A DNA stretch of 64,000 nucleotides from Stieleria marina (GTDB lineage Bacteria > Planctomycetota > Planctomycetia > Pirellulales > Pirellulaceae), in assembly GCA_007741555.1 (NCBI GenBank), contig CP036526.1, positions 868,001 through 932,000 on the forward strand, given 5' to 3'. The position numbers and the translations under genes were made by a program. A model generated the notes under the pieces. It ran no database searches and was not told where the DNA came from. It worked only from the letters and a program-made list of their open reading frames with translations. Within the stretch, counting starts at the first letter, position 1. Every line of letters begins with the position of its first letter. This document shows, in pieces, positions 47,393-55,610 of the stretch.

Positions 47393-47940
47393 GATTCGGA
47401 GTCTTCGATTTCGTTTTTGATTTTTTCCAGCGCTCGACGCATTCTTGTCAGCGCGGTGCCCAAAGGGATGTTCAGTCGATTTGCAATCTCTTGAAATGTC
47501 AGGTCATCTTCGATTCGTAGCAGTACGATCTGTTGGGTTGATTCAGGAAGTTTGTTCAGGATGTCGCGAACTTGTTGGGCTGTTTCGACCGTGATCAGGC
47601 GTTCCAGTGAGTCATCACTTGCCAATGAATTTGTCATGATCGGATTCCCGTCGGTGGCTTGATTCTCCAAGACGCGATCGGCGGCTGATTTTCGACGCCA
47701 ATACAACGCGGCTTCATTGGCCGCTACTCGAAACAACCAAGCTTTTCGAGCACCCAGCGGCACACTTGAATCCTGCTTCATCAATTTGATGTAGACCGCC
47801 TGCAAGCAGTCTTCCACGTCGGCCTCCTGGCCCAAACGTCCCCGCAAAAAGACTCGTAAACCGTTGCAGCACTCGTCATAGACCGTCCGCCACTGGCGGG
47901 CGGTGTCGTCGTCGGGTGCAGGCGGAGATTTTGAGGCCAT
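47389..47940 (-). CDS. ECF-type RNA polymerase sigma factor
   Basis: 183 residues. Sigma region 2 (CCNGLRVFLRGRLGQEADVEDCLQAVYIKLMKQ) and region 4 (LPESTQQIVLLRIEDDLTFQEIANRLNIPLGTALTRMRRALEKI, with its helix-turn-helix) are complete. It has no sigma 1.1 or region 3. It directs RNA polymerase to a small set of promoters, probably starting with its own operon. It heads five minus-strand genes ending at the terminator at 41756-41797. Confidence 0.92.
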   Translation of the reverse strand: MASKSPPAPDDDTARQWRTVYDECCNGLRVFLRGRLGQEADVEDCLQAVYIKLMKQDSSVPLGARKAWLFRVAANEAALYWRRKSAADRVLENQATDGNPIMTNSLASDDSLERLITVETAQQVRDILNKLPESTQQIVLLRIEDDLTFQEIANRLNIPLGTALTRMRRALEKIKNEIEDSES

Positions 47941-48208
47941 GAGGGCAGTTAACGTTAAGATGCGCCAAGGGACGCGATTATTTCACTGGGGGCAAAAGAA
48001 TGTCATGATTGGCTCGCTTCGCGTTCCTCTCAGCTTGGTTGGTGGTGCCAACCGGTTCGAGGCTGCTTTCATCTGGCCGCGAGGTAGCTTCATTGCGTAA
48101 ATACGGGAGAATGCTGCATCTGGCTGCCGACTACGCGGTGGCCAACGGCAGGTCCCGGATCACGATATCCGCTGCCGGGCCACCATTCATCTCTCTGACC
48201 CCTGTTTT

Positions 48209-49186
48209 ATGACCACAGACAAGAAAAACGTGTGGATTGGTTTCGACCTTGGCGGAACCAAAATGCTGACAATCGCTTACGACGAAAAATGGAACGTCAT
48301 CGGACGGCGGCGTCGAAAGACTCGAGGCAGGGAAGGGGCTGACGAAGGTATCGACCGAATCGCGTCGACGATCGAGCGTCTGCTAGAAGAATCCGATCTG
48401 AAAAAAGATCAAATTGCCGGCATTGGAATTGGATGTCCCGGCCCGATCGATTTGGAAAAAGGGTGCCTTTTGTCGACCCCCAATTTGGGTTGGAAAGACG
48501 TGGAGGTCGCGGATGTGCTCAAGGACCGTTTTGATTGTTCCATCGAGGTGCTCAATGACGTCGATGCCGGTGTTTTTGGTGAGTACAAATTTGGTGCCGC
48601 CAAAGATTCGCGGTGCGCGGTTGGTATCTTTCCCGGTACCGGCGTCGGCGGTGGGTGCGTGTACGAAGGAAACATCCTGCAAGGCGCGGGCATCAGCTGC
48701 ATGGAAATTGGACACACGCGAATTAGCGGTGGAAACAAATCCAGTGGATCGGCTTTTCCTGGTTCGTTGGAAGCCGAAGCGAGTCGTCTGACCATCGCTG
48801 CCGAAGCGGCCAAGGCAGCGCATCGCGGTAACGCTCCGTATTTGTTGAAAAACAGCGGCACCGATTTGGCCGAGATAAAAAGTGGCGCTCTGGCTGCGTC
48901 GGTGGAGAACGGTGACAAAGCCGTGAAGCGTTTGGTCGAAGAGGCTGCAACGACGATCGGTTACGCGGTAGCGAATGTCGTCCACCTTCTAGCACCCGAC
49001 ACCATTGTTTTGGGCGGCGGGCTAATCGAAGCGATGGAAGACCTGATCATTAGCACGGTTCGCAAAACAGCTCGCGCAAATGTGATGCCGGTCTACAAAG
49101 ACCGATTCGAGGTCGTTGCAGCAAAACTTGGCGACGACGCAGGAGTCATGGGCGCCGCAGCTTGGGCCAAGCGGAAGCTGTCTTAA
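48209..49186 (+). CDS. ROK-family sugar kinase lacking the zinc-binding cysteines
   Basis: 325 residues of the ROK family (glucokinases, fructokinases, N-acetyl sugar kinases and repressors). Nucleotide-binding WIGFDLGGTKML is at the N-terminus, and the catalytic Asp lies in LNDVDAGVFGEYKFGAA. PGTGVGGGCV and the sugar-contact segment MEIGHTRI are kept. The zinc site CxCGxxGCxE, however, reads SGSAFPGSLE: Ser179, Ser181 and Ser186 in place of three Cys. The protein is otherwise intact, so it may be a zinc-free member. No helix-turn-helix is present, so it is a kinase and not a repressor. Substrate unknown; glucose is most common. Convergent with xylA. Confidence 0.88.
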   Translation: MTTDKKNVWIGFDLGGTKMLTIAYDEKWNVIGRRRRKTRGREGADEGIDRIASTIERLLEESDLKKDQIAGIGIGCPGPIDLEKGCLLSTPNLGWKDVEVADVLKDRFDCSIEVLNDVDAGVFGEYKFGAAKDSRCAVGIFPGTGVGGGCVYEGNILQGAGISCMEIGHTRISGGNKSSGSAFPGSLEAEASRLTIAAEAAKAAHRGNAPYLLKNSGTDLAEIKSGALAASVENGDKAVKRLVEEAATTIGYAVANVVHLLAPDTIVLGGGLIEAMEDLIISTVRKTARANVMPVYKDRFEVVAAKLGDDAGVMGAAAWAKRKLS

Positions 49187-49295
49187 ATCTGGTCCCGCGG
49201 GTTTGCATAGGCTCGAGTAGAACCGCCATGAGCGGGACCCCAGTAACTAGGGTCCGGCTCATCGATGGAATCAGCGCTGTGCTGAGTTCTTTGGC

Positions 49296-50615
49296 TTAAA
49301 CGCGGTCGAGATACTTGTTGACGACGCTTTCGATCAGTTCTTGGCGACCTGAAACGTTGGCAGTCGAATCGCCTTTGTCGAGCATGTATTTCTCGAGGTC
49401 GGCAAACTTGACTTCGCCGGCTTCGATCTTCGCTCCGATGCCTTCGTCCCAGCTGCTGTAGCGAGCGTTGATGAAATTGTCCAACGCGTTGTCGGCTCGC
49501 ATTGCTGCGGCAACTTTCAAGCCTTTTGCGTAGGCATCCATGCTGCCGATGTGAGCGTAAAACAAATCGATCGGTTCGAAGGATTCGCGTCGGACTTTGG
49601 CGTCGAAGTTCACGCCGCCACTGCCCAAACCACCATGTTTAAGGATGTAGTACATCGTTTGGGTGGTCAAATAATAGTCGGTGCCGAATTGATCGGTGTC
49701 CCAGCCCAGCAACATGTCGCCTGTGTTGGCATCGATGCTGCCTAGAGCGCCTTGCATGCCGGCGTAATCCAGTTCGTGCATCATCGTGTGACCCGCCAGG
49801 GTCGCGTGATTGGTTTCCAGATTCAGCTTGAAGTGATCCTCCAAGTTGTACGAACGCAGGAAATTCATGCACGCCGCAGCGTCGCTATCGTACTGGTGTT
49901 TGGTGGGTTCTTTTGGCTTGGGTTCGATCAAGAACTGGCCAGTGAAACCAATCTCCTTGGCGTAATCGACGGCCATGTGGAAGAACGCACCGAGGTGATC
50001 CAGTTCACGTTTCATGTCGGTGTTGTAAAGATTCTGATAGCCTTCGCGACCGCCCCAGAACACATAGTTTTCGCCGCCCAATCGGTGGGTGACTTCCATC
50101 GCTTTCTTGACTTGGGCTGCACCGAAAGCGAACACGTCTGCGTTGCAGGAGGTTGCGGCTCCATGCATAAAGCGTGGATTGGAGAACATGTTTGCGGTGC
50201 CCCACAACAGCTTCACGCCCGATCGCTTTTGTTCTTCTTCTAACACGTCAGCGACTGCGTCAAAGATCTTGTTGCTTTCGGCAAGCGAGTCGCCTTCGGG
50301 AGCAACGTCACGATCGTGAAATGCGTAGTACGGAGCTTGCAGTTTCTCGAAAAGTTCAAACGCCACTCGAGCACGATTCTGAGCATTTTCGACGCTGTCG
50401 CTGCCGTCATCCCAGGGACGAACGGCGGTGCCAGGTCCAAACGGGTCAGCGCCCGTCCCACGGAACGTGTGCCAATAGACGATCGAAAACCGCAAGTGCT
50501 CCTTCATCGACTTGCCTTCGACGATTTCGTCTGGGTTGTACCAGCGAAATGCGAGTGGATTATCGCTCTGCGGGCCTTCGTACTGGATGGTCGAAATGTC
50601 GGGAAAAGCACTCAT
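49296..50615 (-). CDS. xylA: Xylose isomerase (long, class II type)
   Basis: 439 residues, the length of the class II branch. Interconverts xylose and xylulose (and, less well, glucose and fructose) with two divalent metals. Catalytic and metal residues are in place: [13 protein letters not shown] (active-site His and Asp), [41 protein letters not shown] and [19 protein letters not shown]. No xylulokinase gene lies in the window; the ROK kinase that ends 110 bp away is on the other strand. Confidence 0.98.
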   Translation of the reverse strand: MSAFPDISTIQYEGPQSDNPLAFRWYNPDEIVEGKSMKEHLRFSIVYWHTFRGTGADPFGPGTAVRPWDDGSDSVENAQNRARVAFELFEKLQAPYYAFHDRDVAPEGDSLAESNKIFDAVADVLEEEQKRSGVKLLWGTANMFSNPRFMHGAATSCNADVFAFGAAQVKKAMEVTHRLGGENYVFWGGREGYQNLYNTDMKRELDHLGAFFHMAVDYAKEIGFTGQFLIEPKPKEPTKHQYDSDAAACMNFLRSYNLEDHFKLNLETNHATLAGHTMMHELDYAGMQGALGSIDANTGDMLLGWDTDQFGTDYYLTTQTMYYILKHGGLGSGGVNFDAKVRRESFEPIDLFYAHIGSMDAYAKGLKVAAAMRADNALDNFINARYSSWDEGIGAKIEAGEVKFADLEKYMLDKGDSTANVSGRQELIESVVNKYLDRV

Positions 50616-50799
50616 GCGGGAAACAACTTTGCAAAAAACGGATGGTTAGAACCGTGCTAATATCCCGCCCCGGACAGAGACAATCAACCCGCCAACACGC
50701 TGCTAAAATGAACGCATTCGATTCCCAGGCCGACTACCGCCGCAGCGATGCCTCTGCCGTTGTCAAACCAGAGGGGCGTCATGTCAATCTCGGCTGAAA

Positions 50800-51627
50800 T
50801 CACTGCTTACTGGATGTGAACTTTAGCAGTAGCCAGTCGCCCAAGCGGGGAAAAGCATGTCCCAACGCGATTAGAATTCGCATGTGACCAGGCAGGATTA
50901 TGTCGGGTTTTCGTTTCTGAGCACAACTCAGCACGGCGTTTGCGACCCGCTGGGGGGCGATTCCTTTTACTTTGGTGCCGCCACCCGGCTGACGGGCTTG
51001 TTCGGGCAAATCTTCGCTGAGGTTTTTTTGATAACGCTCGCCGGCGTCAGTTCGCTGGATGGGACCTGGGCTAACCAGTCCGACGTGGATTCCTTTGGGC
51101 CCAAGTTCCAAACGCATTTGCTGAGTCAGGCCTGCCAACGCGTGCTTGGCCGTGGAATAGCCACCGATGTAACGTGCTCCGACTTTGGATGCAAGCGAAC
51201 CGATGTTGACGATTGCGCCGCCCGTTTTCTCCAGCAGTGGGATCGCCGACTGAGAGCAGAGCAGGGCAGTGGTAACATTATTTAGGATCAACTCCTCGAG
51301 CTTGGCGACATCCAATTGCTCAGTGAAGCCTCGATCGCTTTTGCCAACGCAATTGACCAGCACGTCTAACCGTCCGAATCGTGACTGGACGGCATTGACC
51401 ATTCGATTCGTGTCGGCTGATGACGTGACGTCGGCGCGAATTGATGCAATGGCTTGCGATGAATTTGATCGTTCAGCTAGCCGATTGGTAGCGTCGTCGA
51501 GTCGTTCTTGATTGCGTCCGACGATTATCACCCGATAGCCTTTGCCGAGAAAAGTCTCGGCAATCACAAAGCCAAGTCCAGCTGAACCGCCAGTGATCAA
51601 CGCAACAGGAGTAGCATCATCTGACAT
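50800..51627 (-). CDS. Short-chain dehydrogenase/reductase
   Basis: 275 residues from the ATG at 51627; the frame remains open about 50 codons upstream but there the residues are not protein-like. It has the NAD(P)-binding TGGSAGLGFVIAE motif, the ADVTSS segment, LDVLVNCVG, the catalytic Ser (NIGSLASKVGARYIG) and YSTAKHALAG (YxxxK). The tail (MRILIALGHAFPRLGDWLLLKF) is hydrophobic and may hold it at the membrane. Substrate unknown. Divergent from pyruvate kinase with a 238-bp gap. Confidence 0.92.
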   Translation of the reverse strand: MSDDATPVALITGGSAGLGFVIAETFLGKGYRVIIVGRNQERLDDATNRLAERSNSSQAIASIRADVTSSADTNRMVNAVQSRFGRLDVLVNCVGKSDRGFTEQLDVAKLEELILNNVTTALLCSQSAIPLLEKTGGAIVNIGSLASKVGARYIGGYSTAKHALAGLTQQMRLELGPKGIHVGLVSPGPIQRTDAGERYQKNLSEDLPEQARQPGGGTKVKGIAPQRVANAVLSCAQKRKPDIILPGHMRILIALGHAFPRLGDWLLLKFTSSKQ

Positions 51628-51865
51628 AGAGTGAGTACCAACGAGCGGTCGAAGCGGGGCAGTAAATGACAGGCAACAGAACGGTGCAAAAAAAGTTGCC
51701 GTGCAGGCGAATCGCGGGGGAGGGAAGTTCCGCGCCGCAGAATCTGAAGGGCAGGGGAGTCCGTCATCAAGCCGATCAATCATCTACAGGCAAGTTACAC
51801 GAACTTCGCTAGAATGTCGCCCGCTTACCCGTTTGCTCCCAATACTCTTAGCAAAGAAGTGTTCT

Positions 51866-53296
51866 ATGTCACGCCCATCGCTTGACGAAGCGCGAACCAA
51901 AATTGTAGCTACCGTCGGCCCAGCTTCCGATACGGTCGAAAAGTTGGTGGCGTTGATCGATGCCGGAGTCGATATTTTTCGCATCAATACGGCTCATGGT
52001 TCTCGCCAACAGCACGCTACGGTGTTGGGCAATATTCGCGAAGCGTCGAACCAGACGGGGTTTCATGTCGCAGTACTGCTTGATTTGGCGGGGCCGAAAC
52101 TTCGGATGGGTCAGCTGTTGCAGGAACCGCTGGCTTGTGGAATGGGAGCAAAACTGACTTTCATCCGCGGCGACCAGCCCAAAGATCCTTACGAGATCAC
52201 CAGCACTTACGCAAAACTAATCGACGAGCTTGAGGTCGACGATCGCATCATGCTGGCCGATGGCACGGTGTCGTTGGTTGCCGCAACAGTGACCGAGGAT
52301 CGAGCGGTTTGTCGTGTCGTTGCCAGCGGCGAAATCCGTAGCCGCCAGGGAATTAACTTGCCCGGCGTCAAACTTTCTGTTTCGGCGATGCTGCCGCGTG
52401 ATATCGACAACGCCATCTGGGCTGCCGAACAAGGAATCGATTTAATCAGTTTGTCGTTCGTGCGAAGTGCGGATGACATTTTGCAGCTCAGAGCTTTGTT
52501 GGCCAAACATCAGTCCAGCGCTCTGGTGATCGCCAAAATTGAAAAACCGGAAGCCTTGGAACAGCTTGATGCAATCGTCGATGCGACCGATGGCGTGATG
52601 GTGGCGAGAGGTGATTTGGGTGTCGAAATTGACGTGGCTGAAACACCGGTTGCGCAAAAACGAATCATCCGCGTTTGCCGTCGAAAAAACAAACCTGTCA
52701 TTGTCGCGACTCAAATGTTGGAGTCGATGCATCACAGTTCGCGACCGACGCGGGCGGAGGCGAGTGATGTTGCCAATGCGATTCTGGATGGGACCGATGC
52801 GTGCATGCTGAGCGGCGAAACAGCGGTGGGTGACCATCCTGCGAAAGCTGTCGCGATGATGAACCGCATAATGCTCTGTACCGAAAAAGAGCTGCGTCAC
52901 AGCATTGGGGATCGAAGCGTGACGGATCGAGTTCATCCGATCACGACCGCGGTGACGCATGCGGCAACCAATATTGCTGAATCAATCGGAGCAAAGTTGA
53001 TTGTGATTGCGACGCGGAGTGGCAGCACAGCGTGGGTGAAAAGCAAGAGTCGAAGCCTTGTTCCGACGTTAGGTGTGAGCGAGTCGCCGGAGACTCTGCG
53101 ACGCATGAATTTGCTTTGGGGAATCAAACCTATTCAAGCAACTCAGATGGCGGACACGCAGGAATTTATCGATGAGATCTGTCGATGGGGTCACGCAAAT
53201 GCACAGCTTAACCCGGGCGACCAGGTTGTCTTTGTGACCGGAACTGGAGTGGTTAAGCAGGCGCACAATCTTCTGCTGGTCCACACGGTCCAGTAA
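51866..53296 (+). CDS. pyk: Pyruvate kinase, predicted potassium-independent
   Basis: 476 residues from the ATG at 51866; the frame is open upstream but KIVATVGPAS near residue 12 fixes the true start. Transfers phosphate from phosphoenolpyruvate to ADP in glycolysis. The A domain has DGVMVARGDLGVEI, ATQMLESM and MLSGETAVGDHP; the B domain lies at about 80-170; the C domain contains IATRSGSTAW. The loop that coordinates potassium reads DLAGPKLRM: Asp73, Leu74, Ala75, Lys78. Lys in place of the Glu of potassium-dependent enzymes (Glu117 in rabbit muscle numbering) marks the independent branch. Confidence 0.95.
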   Translation: MSRPSLDEARTKIVATVGPASDTVEKLVALIDAGVDIFRINTAHGSRQQHATVLGNIREASNQTGFHVAVLLDLAGPKLRMGQLLQEPLACGMGAKLTFIRGDQPKDPYEITSTYAKLIDELEVDDRIMLADGTVSLVAATVTEDRAVCRVVASGEIRSRQGINLPGVKLSVSAMLPRDIDNAIWAAEQGIDLISLSFVRSADDILQLRALLAKHQSSALVIAKIEKPEALEQLDAIVDATDGVMVARGDLGVEIDVAETPVAQKRIIRVCRRKNKPVIVATQMLESMHHSSRPTRAEASDVANAILDGTDACMLSGETAVGDHPAKAVAMMNRIMLCTEKELRHSIGDRSVTDRVHPITTAVTHAATNIAESIGAKLIVIATRSGSTAWVKSKSRSLVPTLGVSESPETLRRMNLLWGIKPIQATQMADTQEFIDEICRWGHANAQLNPGDQVVFVTGTGVVKQAHNLLLVHTVQ

Positions 53297-53401
53297 CCGA
53301 ATGCAAAGAGAGCCCGATAGCAGTTGTCGAAAGGATCGATATTTCTTGCAGGGCTCGGAATTCACTGCAAGATCCTGCGTCTCCATCCAGCAACGCCCCG
53401 C

Positions 53402-54901
53402 TTAGCCGGCATGGTCGCTGATTGCATTGGACGGACTGACGTAGCACGTTCGATGCGGAACCATCAGCGGTTGGTGATGGTTTTGATGCAGCAGTTCACA
53501 GAATCGCTTCATGCCGTCCGTGTCGATTAGATCTCGTTCGGCGCTCGAAATTGGCAGGACCCACAGCAACTGGAGCGGCTGGTCGCTGATGGAAAGGCTT
53601 TGACTGATTTGAAAATCGGACGCGACGGCTGGAATCATAAACACGAAACTGTCCAACGCCGAATTCGCAAAGATGGCTTTGGCTGGATCGCCGTTAGCCA
53701 TCGTCGCTCCGTACCAGAATCCTCGTTGCTCCTGTCGTGGGATTTGGGCAAGCCCCTGAAGCAAACGAATGTAGGCCGGGTTGGCTTCGCGAGCGTACAT
53801 GATCAGTTCAGCACGTGGGGACCAACCGCCGTCGGGAACGTCCATCGGAATGTCGCTCATGCCGTTGGTGATCAGTGTGGTAAATGGCCGTTCGGCACTT
53901 CCAGGATGGATGCACACGTCGACCATGTTGCCGGCCGGTTGGTTGGCACCAGCGACTTGCCAGAGTTCGCCTAAGTGTTGGACCAAAGCGGCGCGACGCA
54001 TTTGAGCAAAGCCTGGATCAGGACTTTCGACTTCGGGCACGCGTAACGATTCTATCTGTTGGAATGTCGGAACCGCTCCCGCGATTGGCAGGTCGTGAAT
54101 GATTGGCAATGCGACGGCCGTCACTTCGCTGCGGCGTGGCGGTAAATCACTGAGACGGGGCAGCGGGCCGGCGATCGGAAGTTCCGCAAGGACCGGCAGT
54201 CGTCGCGAAACCACATCACAACGTCGCCATGGCAGGTCACCTAAACTGGGCAGTTGCCCCGCGACAGGAAGCTCCTGTATCACCGTCAAGACGACCTTTG
54301 TCACTTCGTTGCGGCGAAGTGGCAGATCGCTTAGCGTTGGCAAAGGGCCTGCCCATGGGACGTCGGCGACGACCGGCAGCTCAATCGAGATGACGTCGCA
54401 GCGTCGCGGTTGTAAGTCACTCAGGCGTGGAAGTTGCCCTGCGATCGGTAGCTCTTGGAGCACGGGCAGTCGCACGGGCAGCTGCACGACAGCGGTCGGT
54501 GGCGGGAAGTTGACCCCGCGTACTCGTTTGGCTTTGATCCAGCGGACCTTGTCTTTGCTGACGGCCACACAAGGCTGGATCCGACCATCGCGTGCCATTC
54601 GGTTGAGTCGATTGACACTGACTGGACCGAGGACACCGTTTTTGGTTTGAATGAACCACCGGTTGTTCCTGGGGCGTTTGCTACTCGAACGCTTGCTGTC
54701 AGTAGATTCATCGCGTTCTGATCGCGTCGCGATGTCAAAGTTCAACTCGGGGACTTTCTTGGCTTTGAACCAATGCTGTCCGTCGGAGCTAATTCCCGTG
54801 TTAGGCGTTAGCTTTCCATCACGCGCCAGGCGGTAGAGCGTTTTCGATGTGAAAGGGCCTCGGGAGCCGCTCGTTGATTTGATGTACCACTGGCGCGGCA
54901 T
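53402..54901 (-). CDS. GYF-GYF-repeat-SUFU domain protein
   Basis: 499 residues from the ATG at 54901; a TTG five codons upstream is in frame. Order: two GYF_2-like domains (about 2-55, WYIKS..GPFT..TLYRLARDGKL; about 80-130, WFIQTKNGVLGPVSVNRL); four 30-residue repeats plus a partial fifth at 145-294; and a SUFU (suppressor of fused)-like domain at about 300-490 with PFTTLITNGMSDIPMDVP followed by RAELIMYARE. GYF_2 domains in bacteria bind proline-rich partners or sit in membrane-associated proteins; bacterial SUFU domains occur in immunity proteins for polymorphic toxins. The function here is unknown. Confidence 0.75.
   Translation of the reverse strand: MPRQWYIKSTSGSRGPFTSKTLYRLARDGKLTPNTGISSDGQHWFKAKKVPELNFDIATRSERDESTDSKRSSSKRPRNNRWFIQTKNGVLGPVSVNRLNRMARDGRIQPCVAVSKDKVRWIKAKRVRGVNFPPPTAVVQLPVRLPVLQELPIAGQLPRLSDLQPRRCDVISIELPVVADVPWAGPLPTLSDLPLRRNEVTKVVLTVIQELPVAGQLPSLGDLPWRRCDVVSRRLPVLAELPIAGPLPRLSDLPPRRSEVTAVALPIIHDLPIAGAVPTFQQIESLRVPEVESPDPGFAQMRRAALVQHLGELWQVAGANQPAGNMVDVCIHPGSAERPFTTLITNGMSDIPMDVPDGGWSPRAELIMYAREANPAYIRLLQGLAQIPRQEQRGFWYGATMANGDPAKAIFANSALDSFVFMIPAVASDFQISQSLSISDQPLQLLWVLPISSAERDLIDTDGMKRFCELLHQNHHQPLMVPHRTCYVSPSNAISDHAG
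54110..54469 (-). repeat. Four 90-bp tandem repeats (30 residues each), plus a fifth partial unit
   Basis: Units start at 54469, 54379, 54289 and 54199, with a degenerate fifth from 54109. Consensus: LPVLxELPIAGxLPRLSDLPxRRxxV. Units 1 and 3 share QELP(I/V)AGQLP with RRCDV(I/V)S, while units 2 and 4 share PLP.LSDLP with RR.EVT. This is a period of 180 bp laid over the 90-bp period, so a two-unit block was probably duplicated. Confidence 0.92.
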
Positions 54902-55083
54902 GCCGATTGGAGCCAAAGAAGAGAAGGAGCGGGCAACACGAAAGAAATCCTGGAAGCATCCTGCCAGCCTTTTAGTTTAGTTGCCAACGCCACAATCAGG
55001 TTGGATTGAGAAGTGACTGCTGCAGATTCGTGGCCCGCCGGGCGCATTGCCGGAGCAATCGATTTGCGCGTCAGGATCGGAAC

Positions 55084-55512
55084 TCAAGGATCGGTCGGAC
55101 CGATCTCCGAAACGATGACCAGATTGACAGGGCCGATCAATTGAGGCGGCAGATGGGAAGCCGGTTCGATCTTGATTTGAATGAGGTTGTGATCATTCAA
55201 GTGAGAAGTGACGTCCCAGGTCGCCGGTGGATCGCTGCAAACGAGTTCCGTGTCGTTGATGCGAACCGAAATCAGTTGCCCCTGCCATGCTTGGACGTCG
55301 ACTCGGACGATGTCACTTACTTGCAACGAACGCGGGCGATTGAATCTGCGTTCGTAAGTGGCAGCTTCGCAGCTGTCAGATTGGTTGACCTGCTCGATAG
55401 TCGGCTCGGGAACATCGATTCGCACAGAGTCGCTGGAGCTGGCAAGTTGCTTTTTCCAAGGCCGACGCAAGCGGATGACGTGTGACGCGGATGGATCGGG
55501 GCGATGTTTCAT
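55084..55512 (-). CDS. Small beta-rich protein of unknown function
   Basis: 142 residues from the ATG at 55512. The frame is open 25 codons further upstream, but that part is inside a terminator hairpin. The first 45 residues are basic and disordered (HVIRLRRPWKKQLASSS). The rest is beta-rich and looks like a small galactose-binding or Ig-like domain: VDVQAWQGQLISVRINDTEL, TWDVTSHLNDHNLIQIKIEP. No signal peptide was found. The start codon touches the T run of the terminator of the upstream giant gene. Confidence 0.6.
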   Translation of the reverse strand: MKHRPDPSASHVIRLRRPWKKQLASSSDSVRIDVPEPTIEQVNQSDSCEAATYERRFNRPRSLQVSDIVRVDVQAWQGQLISVRINDTELVCSDPPATWDVTSHLNDHNLIQIKIEPASHLPPQLIGPVNLVIVSEIGPTDP

Positions 55513-55545
55513 AAAAGAACCCGGTTGGCTCTGCAGCCAACCGGG
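55511..55545 (-). terminator. Intrinsic terminator of the 1370-residue surface-protein gene
   Basis: On the minus strand an 11-bp stem (CCCGGTTGGCT / AGCCAACCGGG, 55535-55545 and 55520-55530) with a 4-nt loop, then TTCTTTTAT. It ends 66 bp after the surface-protein gene. The final T and the following ATG of the next gene overlap, so it may also attenuate that gene. Confidence 0.88.
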
Positions 55546-55610
55546 TGATTTGAGTGAACTGTTGACATCGACAACTTGCCAGGGCAAGTCAATGTCTGCA
55601 AGTCGGGAGC

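Noticed and set aside
49196-49254. Hairpins between the ROK kinase and xylA as terminators
   Set aside because: GGTCCCGC/GCGGGACC encloses a 40-nt loop and GGACCC/AGGGTCC has no T run after it.
51628-51783. Upstream extension of the SDR gene
   Set aside because: Cys/Phe/Pro-rich residues not seen in SDR proteins; the nucleotide-binding motif lies just after ATG at 51627.
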